DNA of 64,000 nt from Synanceia verrucosa (taxonomy: Eukaryota > Chordata > Actinopteri > Perciformes > Synanceiidae): positions 10,199,240 to 10,263,239 of the forward strand of contig CM056558.1 of the NCBI GenBank assembly GCA_029721515.1, given 5' to 3'. This document shows positions 9,948 through 20,703 of the stretch, in pieces. The stretch's first letter is position 1. The number at the start of each line of letters is the position of its first letter. The notes under the pieces are model-generated. The model ran no database searches. It was not told the origin of the DNA and worked only from the letters and a program-made list of their open reading frames with translations. A program made the position numbers and the translations under genes.

Positions 9948-10400
9948 ACAGAAATGCTTTTCCATTTTCAGAATATAGCTGTATTTTTTGACTGAATAAT
10001 AAATCATCCCAATTGCATTTTCATTATCTTCTTCAACACTGCATCATTTTGTAACTGAATAAAAATGATAAAGAAAATGACATTTAAGATTTAATTTTCA
10101 AAAGATGCCCCAGCAAATAGGTACCAAAATTCAATTTGAAGTGCCATCCATCCATCCATTTTCTATCCTCATAGGGTCGCGGGGGGGCTGGAGCCTATCC
10201 CAGCTGTCTTAGGGCGGAAGGCTGAAGTGTCAAATAAGAAAATTAAAATGCATTACAGAAATGCCTTTTCATTTTCAGGTCAGAGCTGCATTGTTTGACT
10301 AAATAAAATTAGTAATAAATCATCCAGACTGCATTTTTATTTTCTACTTCAAGACTGCTCATTTTGTTACACAAGTAAAAAGAAAACTGCTTTTTCGTTT
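9948..10400 (+). repeat. Diverged direct repeat pair
   Basis: The segment near 9948-10090 (AAATGCTTTTCCATTTTCAG, then TTTGACTGAATAATAAATCATCC) recurs in modified form near 10256-10400 (AAATGCCTTTTCATTTTCAG, then TTTGACTAAATAAAATTAG). Units are about 140 bp, spaced about 310 bp apart. Nature unknown. Confidence 0.6.
10144..10235 (+). repeat. Truncated teleost interspersed repeat with (ATCC)n head, copy 1
   Basis: Begins with CCATCCATCCATCC and continues GGGTCGCGGGGGGGCTGGAG and CTGTCTTAGGGCGGAAGGC. The same sequence occurs in longer form at 22283-22555 and 25248-25544. It is a very common fish repeat, probably LINE-derived. Confidence 0.75.
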
Positions 10401-10679
10401 TCATGCCCGTCCCCCGCAAAAAATAGTCCATAAATCAATTTGACTTTGCAATCCCAAGCGGCGCAGGAGAGTGACGTCAGCAGCCTCTGCTCTTCACAGC
10501 CCCTGGTCTGACCGACTGTGTCAGTGCGAGCTTGTTCTGTCAGTCACAGTAGCATTCTGTCTTTCATCTGAGGAATCACTGGCACCATTTACCGGTAAAT
10601 AACGTCATGGTAATGTTGTGAGCTAGAATTAAATCAAATCAGGGACACAACCGGAATACAGAGAGACGCAGCAGAGGCT

Positions 10680-11115
10680 GAGGAGGGGCATTAGGGAAGC
10701 TAAGCGCAGATACAATCAGCACATAGAGGTGCATTTCTACACCAACAGCTCCAGGAACATGTGGCAGGGAAAAAAACCCTCACTGGATATAAAACCAGCA
10801 GAGCAGCCCTAAACCCCACGGACAGCTCCCTCCCTAACATCCTGAACCAGTTCTTTGCTCGATTTGACCAGCAGAATGCAGAGACCACCGGATACAGCTC
10901 CAGCAACACCAGGTTAAAGCTGCCCTAAACAGACTTAACATCAGGAAGGCAGCAGGGCCAGATGGGGTTTCTGGATGCTTCCTTAAGGACTGTGCTGACC
11001 AGCTGACAGGAGTGTTCACATCCATCTTCAAGCTCTCACTGCGGCAGTGTGTCGTCCCTCCATGCTTCAAGTCCACAACAATCATCCCAGTACCCAGGAA
11101 AAGTACGGTGAGCTG
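10680..11115 (+). pseudogene. LINE reverse transcriptase fragment (L2/Rex1/CR1 group)
   Basis: Plus-strand frames read as the region before and at the start of a jockey-superfamily LINE reverse transcriptase. A motif of the type I-R-E-A-K-R-R-Y lies near 10690. After a frame break, RKAAGPDGVSGCFLK (near 10945-10990) and IIPVPRK (near 11080-11100) follow, which mark the first RT blocks. The fragment stops right after the PVPRK block, so the catalytic YxDD part is absent. Exact LINE clade not resolved. Confidence 0.75.
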
Positions 11116-12265
11116 CCTCCTTAGATAAGAACAAACAAGAGGGGGTTCTGCGCATTGCTGTCCTCCCTAGGCGTGGGGAGGCACGGACCGAGCATGCGTG
11201 TAGGTACTGCTGCAGGAGGGACTTCATCTGTGAATAAATAACAAATCAAGCCATTGTTGTGACCCTCAGTCTAATACCAAGATATATTTTGATCTTACAA
11301 ACATTATGGTAAACTCCTACCGTAGGACACACATTTTAAATTAAGGTATTATTTCATAAAATAAATAAATGACCTTCTGATTCTTCTGGAGTAGCCGCAG
11401 CACAGGGAGGGGATGAAACCGTTGCCTTGGGGCCCAGGTCTGTATCTAGACACTCAGTCGACGGTACTCCCAAAAAGTAAAAACTTAAAAGACTAAACAA
11501 AAATAATAAAAAAAAAACTGTGGGAGTTTTCCCATATACTATACCTGAGAGTGCTGTCTCCCCGAAGACAGCCCCAATGCGCTGGTCCATCTAAGATGGT
11601 GGCTGTTAAAAGTTGTTCTGCAAATCTCAGTACGTAACTCTTCATTTAGTGGATGTTACTGACAGTAAAATGAAAAACGGGCATTGTCACTATCATTAAT
11701 AAACGTCATATAACTATTAGATAGACTTCAATTCAACCATCATTACGGACCTTTACTGTTATTAATTTTGTGCTACTATATTCAGTTCATTTAATCAGCA
11801 GATGGACATGAGATGGACATGAGCTTTTTTTAACAAAGTTCATGTTGCACCATGATACTCTGTTATTCCATTAATTGATTATTATATATTCCATACATTT
11901 TAAAATTCTCCCTTTCAGAAACGTCATTAAGTGTTACAGTATATGATCATGCGCCCAACTAGTGACACACGCAGCAATGAAGGAGGACCTGCACCACCTT
12001 CACCTGCTAGAGATGAAGATCATGCTCTCTGACATCACCAAGAGATGCAAGTGGAAGGCTGGTGTGAATCCTGGAAAAATTGACAAGGCTTGCAATTTGT
12101 GAGCAGTGTTTTGGCTTCATATGTTCATTGTTTGAGTGGCAGCTTTATACATCACCATCACATAAGATTTGACACTCTTGGGGCTTCATTTATCAAAAAG
12201 CATGTAAATCTGCTACTAAATCTGAAGTACACGGAAAATTCGACAACGGTTGTACACCTTAACTA
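11116..12265. other. Gene-free interval with one unexplained short frame
   Basis: No recognisable gene. A 41-residue plus frame at 11977-12102 starts with ATG and has a coding-like composition (KMKIMLSDITKRCKWKAG) but no family I can name. Elsewhere the sequence is AT-rich and featureless to me. Confidence 0.35.
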
Positions 12266-13502
12266 CACTATATTCCCAAAAGTATTCGCTCACCCATCCA
12301 AATAATCAGAATCAGGTGTTCCAATCACTTCCATGGCCACAGGTGTATAAAATCAAGCACCTAGGCATGCCGACTGCTTTTACAAACATTTGTGAAAGAA
12401 TGGGTCGCTGTCAGGAGCTCAGTGAATTCCAGCGTGTGATAGGATGCCATCTGTGCAACAAATCCAGTCATGAATTTCCTTGCTCCTAAATATTCCACGG
12501 TCAACTGTCAGCTGTATTATAAGAACATGGAAGTGTTTGGGAACGACAGCAACTCAGCTATGAAGTGGTAGACCATGTAAATTGACGGAGAGGGGTCAGC
12601 GGATGCTGAGGCGCATAGTGCGAAGAGGTCGGCAACTTTCTGCAAAGTCAATCACTACAGACCTCCAAACTTTATGTGGCCTTCAGATTAGCTCAAGAAC
12701 GGTGCACAGAGAGCTTCATGGAATGGGTTTCCATGGCCGAGCAGCTGCATCCAAGCCATACATCACCAAGTGCAATGCAAAGCATCGGATGCAGTGGTGT
12801 AAAGCATGCCGCCACTGGGCTCTAGAGCAGTGGAGACGCATTGTCTGGAGTAAGGTATCACGCTTCTCCATCTGGCAATCTGATGGACGAGTCTGGGTTT
12901 GGCAGTTTCCAGGAGAATGATACTTGTCGGACTGAACTGTGCCAAGTGTAAAGTTTGGTGGAGGGGGGATTCTGGTGTGGGGTCGTTTCTCAAGAGCTGG
13001 GCTTGGCCCCTTAGTTCCAGTGAAAGGAACTCTGAATGCTTCAGCATACCAAGACATTTTGGACAATTCCAGGCTCCCAGCTTTGTGGGAACAGTTTGGA
13101 GCTGGCCCCTTCCTCTTCCAACATGACTGTGCACCAGTGCACAAAGCAAGGTCCATAAAGACATGGATGACAGAGTCTGGTGTGGATGAACTTGACTGGC
13201 CTGCACTGGGTCCTGACCTCAACCTGATAGAACACCTTTGGCATGAATTAGAGCAGAGACCGAGAGCCAGGCCTTCTCATCCAACATGTGTGACCTCACA
13301 AATATGCTTCTAGAAGAATGGTTAAAAATTCCCATAAACACACTCCTAAACCTTGTGGACAGCCTTCCCAGAAGAGTTGAGGCTGTTATAGCTGCAAAGG
13401 GTGGACCGACGTCATATTGAACCCTATGGATTAGGAATGGGATGTCACTTAAATTCATATGTGAGTCAAGCCAGGTGAGCGAATACTTTTGGCAATATAG
13501 TG
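12266..13502 (+). mobile_element. Second Tc1-like transposon, decayed
   Basis: 1237 bp, flanked by TA (12264-12265 and 13503-13504). The ends are inverted repeats starting CACTATATTCCCAAAAGTAT on the left and CACTATATTGCCAAAAGTAT (reverse complement) on the right, with one mismatch over about 28 bp. The inner transposase is broken in several places. It is a different Tc1 family from the element at 8167. Confidence 0.93.
12369..13385 (+). pseudogene. Tc1-like transposase pseudogene
   Basis: Pieces of one transposase lie in shifting plus frames. The N-terminal MGRCQELSEFQR region is near 12400. The helix-turn-helix and linker part is at 12582-12840. The catalytic domain is at 12939-13313, with FQHDCAPVHKARS (second Asp) and LIEHLW (catalytic Glu). 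The first catalytic site is altered: where the family has D-E-S-R-F-S, the sequence near 12850 reads KVSRFS, so the first aspartate is lost. Frameshifts occur near 12560, 12915 and 13300. It cannot encode a working enzyme. Confidence 0.9.
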
Positions 13503-13538
13503 TATATCTCTGTAATGCCATTACTTTTCAAAACAAAA

Positions 13539-13700
13539 TGCCGTGTTGTGCAGCCTCTGTACAGCTCGGACGTGGTAAACGATTGCATTATTTCCCTCGG
13601 GACCCTATTAGGAGGAATTATGGGAGCAGAAGGTCAGAAGGATCAACTGGAAGCTTACTTTCTTACTTACTTTTACCGTAATATTCAAGATCTGTTTTAA
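13539..13700 (+). pseudogene. THAP-type zinc-finger remnant
   Basis: Starts ATG-CCG-TGT and reads MPCCAASVQLGRGKRLHYFP then RDPIRR, which fits the start of a THAP DNA-binding domain (M-P-x-C-A... with an F-P box). One base is missing near 13615. In the next frame the sequence continues LWEQKVRRINWKLT, again THAP-like (R-R-x-N-W). The second half of the finger (C...H) was not seen. THAP domains occur in P-element-like transposases and in host proteins, and which this was cannot be told. Confidence 0.55.
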
Positions 13701-13899
13701 TGGCTCTCCCCTGATTTCACTGTTGTAAATATGATTTTTCCTCTAGGAGGATCTGAGAGTGTTATTTAAATGAACAAATTATTGTGTTCTGCTAGGATTT
13801 GAATGCAAACATTCAGAATGTATTATATGCTATAGTGTAAGAAGTAGCCAAAGATATTAATACATTGCCTAAATGTGAAGGTACGTCATACCACTATGC

Positions 13900-14628
13900 A
13901 TTGTGGGATGTTGGGCGCCATCTTCGGAGGATCACGCACGTAAACAATCCCTCCCAGCCCGTTGCACAAAACTAGAATAAGGGATTAAGTGCAGCCGTAC
14001 CTACCGATCAAAAATGCTGATAAAATTAGATGAACCATTTTGTTTTTGTATCCAAACTTCTCCTGTTGTTTGGTACTCTCTCAGAGTGCAGTTACTTGGC
14101 AGCTTTGACTCAAAGTGAACAGCCGTCGATGGATCTACAGTAGCGCACCTTGATTTTTTTATCTTTTCCAAAAAAATATTGCATTAGCACAAATGTTATT
14201 TTCAGTGCAGGAAGCACTAGAACAAATTTTAGACAGTGATGCTGATTCTGAGTCTGGAGCAGAACGTTTTTTCACAGATAAAGAGGTAGATTTACGTGGA
14301 GCGTCTGGATCCAGCTGAAGAGTAAGTGGCAAATATTTATTTCTGAAATGTCCAGAAAGTTGTTTATTATAGTTTGCTGTGTTTTTCCAATAAATGTATG
14401 TGAAGTTTATTTTTCGATTTATTTTTTTCTTTCTCTTTATGAGTCTATAGCTTTTTTTACATTCATATAACAAAATAACATGAATGTTATGAAAGCTCAG
14501 GTTGTTCTGAAAAAGGGATGTGAATTACATGATAGTGACTTACAAGATGACTCTTTTATGAGCTATAATACACAAACATTTCCAGGCGAGAAAAATCCCC
14601 AAAAATCCCCTTAGACCTGGAAGGGTTA
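13900..14628 (+). mobile_element. Possible piggyBac-like remnant
   Basis: A short frame from ATG at 14194 encodes SVQEALEQILDSDADSES, resembling the acidic N-terminus of vertebrate piggyBac transposases. At 14603-14628 the sequence CCTTAGACCTGGAAGGGTTAA could be a right end next to a TTAA target. No matching left end was found and no transposase core is present, so this is tentative. Confidence 0.3.
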
Positions 14629-15041
14629 ATGACCTATTTGAATTGTAATTGTGATTTTTCACGGAGCACTGAGTGTGTATTTGTGCATTGGTTACCAGTG
14701 ATGGGAATAACAGCATTAAAATAAACGGTGTTACTTTTTTCAGTAACGGATAATCTAACTAATTACTTTTTCTATCGTTACAACGCCGTTACTGTTGCCA
14801 ACACGCCGTTACCGCACATTACTGAAGGTACTCATTAAAGCTGTCATCCGACTCACACAGACACAGGAGCTGCAAATGTGTGTTTTTTCCCTTTGGTGAG
14901 AGGGGAGGAGAGGGGTGAGATATCCGCCTAAGTAATGATGATTGGCTGGGTAGATTTCATGTTAAGCCAACCAGAGATCAGGTGGGCGGGTGTTTACACA
15001 CAAACCCAGCACATAGCAGCACACACATAAACTAATTAGAG

Positions 15042-16410
15042 ATGGCCAGTCAGGAGTCACAAGGAAAGACGGCATTTTCGAAGCGGAAATATAGAGACTA
15101 CTTTGACCTCATTGAGGTAAAAGGTAAAAATGTACATGCTGTCTGTACATATGTCCCGGAGCAAAGATGTTGTCCACGTCCTGTGTAAGCAACTCAAATG
15201 TAATGAAGCACCTCTTGACAGCACACGCTTCCATTAAGCTAGTGGCAAAAACCACCGTTGATACCGGTAATGATAGCAGGCCAGGTGCTACTGTGAGCTC
15301 CGCTAACCAAGAAGGACACGGAGCCGCACCGTTCAAGCAGCAAAAGCTGGATTTTTCTGCTCTAGCACCACAAACGTGCCACACATACAGAACTTAATGA
15401 ATTGATAGGCAGGTATGTTGTTGAAAACATGCCATTGTCAACAGTTTATTCTGAGTCCTTCAGAGCCCTCATAAAATACAGAGGAGAGGAGGAGCCGGTC
15501 TGCCGTGCAGAAAGACATTTTCTGAGTACATTGATGCAGTGTACGTTAAAATGAACGTCAAGCTCAAAAAAGAATTTGAACAGGTAGAATATACCTCTAC
15601 TACTGCAGACATCTGGACTGCACATAATAAAAGCTATCTTGGCATTACTGCACACTGGATACATCCAGAAAGCATGAAATGAAGGAAAGCTGCCCTGGCA
15701 TGTAGACGATTCAAGGACTGTCATACCCATGACAGTATTGCAACTGAGCTTGATAATATTCATTCATCCTATGGCATTTCCCATAAAATAACATCAACTG
15801 TCATGGATAATGGCTCTAATTTTGTTAAGGCCTTCAAAAAGTATCAGCCAGTCGAGGGGGATGACTCTGAGGATGAGGAGGATGAAGTGACTTTTATGAA
15901 CATGCATGATGTCTTGTAAAACAGTGTTGGTGATGATGACAATGAAAATGCTGTGATTACTTTGCCACCACATCAGAAATGTGCATCACACACATTAAAC
16001 CTTGTGTCATGTACTGATGTTGATATATGTATTCTGTCAAGACCAGAAACCAAAGCAGTATACAGAAGTGCTACGACAAAATGCACAGCCATATGGAATA
16101 AGGCTAGCCGTTCAACAATGGCCGCAGAGACTGTGGATGATGTCATTGCAAGGAAGCTGATAGTCCCTTGCACTACGAGATGGAACTCTTTTTATGATGC
16201 CCTTGCTCGCATATGTGAGATCCCTATAGTCGAGCTGAACACCATATCCTCCAAGTTTGGGTAGAAAGCCATTACAGAAAGGGACCATCAGTTCCTCAGG
16301 GAGTACTGTATGACAATGAAGCCACTAACAGTAGCCCTAGACATTCTTCAGGGAGAGGACAACTGCTTCTATGGCACTCTCTTACCCACGCTGGAGACAC
16401 TGATGTTCAA
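15042..16410 (+). pseudogene. hAT transposase, N-terminal part (BED finger and core)
   Basis: From ATG at 15042 the plus strand encodes a BED-type zinc finger: aromatic start YRDYFDLIEVKGKNVHAVC, then after a frameshift near 15160 SNVMKHLLTAH with the paired histidines. The core follows with a TTADIWTAHNKSYLG-type stretch (near 15597-15650), a DNGSNFVKAF motif near 15805, and HQKCASHTLNLV near 15970. CTTRWNSFYDAL near 16170 is the hAT tryptophan motif. Stops and frame changes occur near 15160, 15400, 15680, 15917 and at 16262. Coding similarity ends about 16405 where the gypsy element begins. Confidence 0.88.
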
Positions 16411-16424
16411 CAATCAGGGGACCC

Positions 16425-17925
16425 TCAAGGGTCGTCACTCGACGGCCCAGGAATCTCAGGATGCCTTCTGTAGAAATCCTTGATGAGGTTCTTGTCCAGA
16501 ATGAATGAGGCTGGCTTCCACTCGCCTTCCTCAGGTCCGTACCCCTCCCAGTCTACCAAAAACTGCCTCCCCCGCCCTCTGTTGCGTACTGCCAAGAGTC
16601 TACAGACGGTGTAGGCAGGGCCTCCATCGATGATACGGGGGGGTGGTGGGGGTCGGGAAGCGGGAACCAGCGGACTGACTTTCTCCGGCTTCACTCTGCT
16701 GACATGAAACGTGGGATGAACCTTGAGGGAGCGGGGAAGGCGTAGCCGGACCGAGGCCGGATTCACCACCTTAGTGATGGGGTACGGCCCGATGAACTTA
16801 GGGGCGAGCTTCCTGGTGGTCGCCCGTAGAGGCAGGTCACGGATGGAGAGCCATACTCTCTGACCGCATTGGTAAGGCGGCGCTGGCCTCCTCCGGCGGT
16901 CAGCCGCCTTCTTCATCCTGGCCGCGCTGCTTTGGAGTACACGTTGGGTGGCCTCCCACACTCGATGTGCCCGCCGAACCAGTGCGTGAGCCGACGGCAC
17001 CGAAACCTCCCGCTCCTGATCCGGAAATGCTGGGGGTTGGTAACCATAGACACAATGAAATGGAGAGAGCCCAGTAGCTGCAGAGGGGAGAGAGTTGTAG
17101 GCCACCCACGGAAGTAACTTGCTCCAGGAGGTGGGATTCTGCGCGATGAGGCAGCGCAGGCAGGTCCCCAGTACCTGGTTTAGTCGCTCCGTCTGGCCGT
17201 TAGACTGTGGGTGGTAGCCAGAGGATAGGCTAACAGTCGCACCAATGAGTCCACACAGCTCCCTCCAGAATCTTGACACAAACTGGGGGCCTCTGTCCGA
17301 AACAATGTCCTTGGGAAAACCATGGATACTAAAAACTCTGTTAAACATGACTTCGGCCGTCTCTTTAGCAGACGGCAACTTGGGCATGGCGATGAAGTGA
17401 GTCATTTTTGAGAACCTGTCCACCACTGTAAGAACAGTGGTGTTACCTTTGGATGTAGGCAGTCCAGTGACGAAGTCTAAGGCAATCTCCGCCCAAGGCC
17501 TACTGGGGATGGGGAGTGGATGTAGGAGACCCGCCTGCGCCTGCGCTGATGATTTACTCCTAGCACACACTGGGCACGCCTCCACGTACCCTCTGATGTC
17601 AGCCTCCAAAGGCTGGCCACCAAAACTGTTGACGGATGAAAAGACGTGCGACGTGCGTTTAACCCCAGGGTGACATGTGAGGCGAGATGTGTGAGCCCAA
17701 TGTACCACTTGTGGCCTAAGCACCTCCGGCACGAACAGCCGGTTGGGCGGGCAACCAGCAGGTGGCGGGTTATCCCCATTGGCTTGCTTGACCTCATTTA
17801 CTATCCGCCAGGATACTGCTCCTACCACACAGTGACGCGGTAGGATGGGTTCAGGCATCTTGGCAGCAGGCTCGGGATCATACAGCCGCGAGAGGGCGTC
17901 AGGCTTAGTATTCTGAGTCCCGGGC
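16425..17925 (-). pseudogene. Gypsy integrase with C-terminal chromodomain
   Basis: 477 open codons downstream of an ATG at 17858, plus upstream residues. The region has a degraded HHCC finger ending CPVCARSK (near 17560-17580) and a DDE core with LDFVTGLP (near 17475), SDRGPQF (near 17290) and NGQTERLNQ (near 17190). A GPY/F-type region (FIGPYPITKV near 16780) follows. The C-terminus reads FLVDWEGYGPEEGEWKPA (near 16510-16565), a chromodomain. Chromodomains are thought to steer integration to marked chromatin (family knowledge). A frameshift near 17920 separates it from RNase H. It is open for 477 codons but lacks the rest of a working element. Confidence 0.88.
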
Positions 17926-18756
17926 CTGTAAGACGGAAAAGTTAAATCTGTTGCAGAACAATGACCATCTCGCTTGACGGGAGTTTAATCTCTTGGCATG
18001 ACGAATATACTCAAGATTTTTGTGATCGGTCCAAACCAGAAACGGCTCCTGAGCCCCCTCCAGCCAGTGACGCCACTCCTCCAAAGCCACCTTGACCGCT
18101 AGCAACTCACGGTTGCCCACGTCATAGTTCCTTTCAGCCTTCGACAGCTTCTTGGATAAGAAAGGGCAGGGATGCATCTTGCTGTCCTCTGCTGATCTGT
18201 GAGAGGACCGCCCCTATGCCCACGTCAGAAGCGTCCACCTCTACTACAAACTGCTTAGAGGGGTCAGGGTGGATGAGAATAGGAGCCGTGGTGAATCTTG
18301 ACTTGAGTTGCTGAAAGGCTGCATCTGCTGCGGAATCCCACTGGAAGGAAGACTGAGGAGAGGTTAATGTATGCAGGGGTGCTGCTATGGCACTATAGTT
18401 CCAAATAAAACGCCGGTAAAAGTTTGCAAATCCAAGGAATTGCTGAAGCTTTTTCCGGTTATTCGGAACTGGCCACTCTGCCACTGCCTTCACTTTAGCC
18501 GGATCCATCTGTACCGCTCCAGAGGCTATGATGAAGCCCAAGAATGATACTGACTCGGCGTGGAACTCACATTCTTCTGCTTTCACATAGAGCTGGTGTT
18601 CTAGCAGTTTAGACAAGACTTGACGAACATGTTGCACATGAGAGACTTGGTCAGTTGAAAAAATGAGACTATCGTCTAGGTAAACAAACACAAAACGATT
18701 TAGATACTCTCGCAATACATCATTTACAAAGTTCTGAAAAACTCCAGGAGCATTAC
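17905..18756 (-). pseudogene. Gypsy RT (C-terminal half) and RNase H
   Basis: RT palm motif FVYLDDSLIFS near 18665-18695, then FLGFANFYRRFIWNYS near 18410-18450, then RNase H starting VVEVDASDVGIGAVLSQ near 18195-18250. After a frame change near 18180, LSKKLSKAERNYDVGNRELL and WTDHKNLEYIRHAKRLNSRQ follow. The fingers part and the first palm motif of RT are missing. Upstream sequence jumps at about 18752 from the protease active site directly to the NAPGVFQNF part of RT. Confidence 0.88.
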
Positions 18757-19902
18757 AGAGTCAATAAGCACTGACACAGTCTTTACTTGGTCCCGAATAG
18801 AAATCGTTACCTGGGTTAATTGACGTGGAGGTCCCTCCGAAGAGGTGGGCGGGCCCACCAGTCCCCTCCGTCCTGCTGGTGAACCTCGATCCTTTACCGG
18901 ACACGATGACAGGCGATGACCGGACCCTCCACAGTAAAAGCACAAACCTTGTTGCAGTCGTCTCTGGCGCTCCTCGGGAGTAAGCCGGGTCCATCCCACC
19001 TGCATGGACCTCACTGGAAGCCGGAAGAGCTCGTTGAACCGGGCCCCAGGTAGCAGCTGGACTTGATTCCCGTACCTCCACCGCGCGCCCGGCAGCTCCT
19101 CTTCTCCGGTGACGTCGGTCCCTGATCCAGCAGTCTGTGCAAATGGCTGCCTCAATAACTGTCTCCAGTTCGTTGGGGAACTCCTGAGGGCCAATCTGCT
19201 CGTAGATCTGGTCGTTCAGTCTGTCCAAAAACGCTTCTACCAGAGCCGGTTGTCCCCAGCCACTGTCCCTAGCCAGCGGGCGAAACTGAATGGCATAGTC
19301 CGCTACTGACCTACTTCCTTGAGTTAGTCTCCTTAATGCAAGGCCGCCTGACGCCCCGGCCTAGTGTGATCAAACACACGCCGCAGCTCAGCAATAAACT
19401 GTTCCGGAGATGAACACAATGGTGAATCCTGAGCCCACTCTGTAGTAGCCTATGCAGCTGCTCTCCCCGTGAGATGAAAAGTAATGAAAGCCACGCATGA
19501 TTGGGGAGTGGGAAACGCTGTCGGATTCATCTGAAAATGCAGCTCACGTTGGACCAGAAAGGGTCTACACTGTTCAGAGTCACCAGCAAACTTTTCGGGG
19601 GGAGCCAGGCGAAGAGGTGCTTGAAGTATCGTAGGCGGAGGAGAGACAGGCAAAACCTGACGGCTAGCCGTCTGAGGCTGGGGTGGATCGGACGGCTGTT
19701 GATGGAGGTAAGCTAACAAGTCCTTCATGTTACTAGCCAAAACATCAACTTGGGCTGACATGGATTGCTGAAAATCCTCCTGACGAGAGGATAGGGTGGC
19801 AATATGACGACTCAGGGCGTGGGCCTGCTCCTCCTGTCGTGTGAGTCGACAGCTATGGGACACTACTAGCTCCCTAAGCTGATTGGAGTCTGCTGGGTTC
19901 AT
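18757..19902 (-). pseudogene. Gypsy gag with zinc knuckle and start of protease
   Basis: The gag start ATG at 19902 gives a region with a glutamine-rich coiled N-terminus and LAPPEKFAGDSEQCRPFL near 19570-19620. A frame change near 19450 leads to the rest. A CCHC knuckle, CFYCGGSGHRLSSC, lies near 18900-18945. The frame then reaches the protease aspartate box SVLIDS near 18755, where it is cut by the internal deletion. The downstream ATG (19902) is preferred over an earlier in-frame one at 19941, because the latter lies in the presumed LTR/primer-binding zone. Confidence 0.8.
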
Positions 19903-19929
19903 GGTTGGCCAGTACGTTCTGTTAGAACG

Positions 19930-20699
19930 TGGCACAAACACGGAAATGAACCCAAATGCAAGACTCCACTGACAAACAAAAGTAATTTATTACAACAAAA
20001 AATAACAACAGTACAGGGAGGAATAAACACTCTGACCTGACTGGAACTAAGGGGCTCTACTACGTAACAGGGAAATCTAGACAAAGGGAAATTCTCAGGC
20101 ACAAGGCAGAAAAGGCAACTAAAAGGGCAAAAAGGGGAAAAAACTAACTAAAGGCGCTCACTAAGAGGAAGGCTAGGCACAAGGCAGGAAAAGGCAACTA
20201 AAAGGGCAAAAGGGGAAAAACTAACTAAAGGCCTCACTAAGAGGAAGGCTACAGAAACTAACTAACAAAAAACTATCACCAACGGTGATGAAGGAACTAA
20301 GGGGGAAAACACCTAACACTAAAGGGAACAGACAGACCTAACAAGGAAGACAAACAAGAAGACAAAACTAACAGTAATAACAAACAGCTCACACGACAAG
20401 GGAACACAGGGCTTTGACGAGATCGTGGACGAGAAGATGGCTGGTAGCTTGGCGACATGGACTCAAGACGTACTGGCACAGGACTGGGGGAGACACAGAC
20501 ATATATACACTAGGTGATGGGGAACAGCTGGAAACAATCAGGGGCGGGGCTGACAATCACCAGACGCGGGAGACATGAGGATGGGAAGCGACAAGCTGAA
20601 ACACAAGGGAAGACAATTAATTTCAAAATAAAACAAGAAATGACAAGACCAAAAGACAAAACTGAAAAGTAATAAACACTTAACTTGACAGACATGACA
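19930..20699 (-). repeat. 5' LTR of the gypsy chromovirus (inner end approximate)
   Basis: The outer end on the minus strand starts TGTCATGTCTGTCAAG at 20699, directly adjoining hAT coding sequence at 20700. The inner end lies between gag and about 19930 but could not be fixed, because no clear primer-binding site was recognised. No second LTR exists in the window for comparison. Confidence 0.65.
20098..20252 (-). repeat. Tandem duplication inside the LTR
   Basis: Two adjacent copies of a roughly 76-78-bp unit (each beginning GGCACAAGGCAG and ending AAGAGGAAGGCTA on the plus strand) at about 20098-20175 and 20176-20252, differing by a few bases. Confidence 0.8.
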
Positions 20700-20703
20700 A
20701 TTT

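Larger units (their letters stand above)
9777..10620. other. Gene-free interval with diverged direct repeats
   Basis: No gene seen. It holds two diverged direct copies of an AT-rich unit (about 9948-10090 and 10256-10400), separated by a short teleost repeat fragment. Confidence 0.5.
16411..20699 (-). mobile_element. Ty3/gypsy chromovirus, internally deleted and lacking a 3' LTR
   Basis: Minus-strand order from right to left: 5' LTR (about 19930-20699), gag with zinc knuckle, start of protease, RT/RNase H, integrase with a terminal chromodomain. This is the classical gypsy order. Part of protease and the first half of RT are missing, joined at about 18752. The integrase stop lies at 16425 and hAT sequence follows within about 20 bases, so the 3' LTR is absent. 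It is inserted in the hAT element. Confidence 0.9.

Noticed and set aside
12716..13222. 168-codon minus-strand open frame
   Set aside because: Exact antisense of the decayed Tc1 transposase; no family features of its own.
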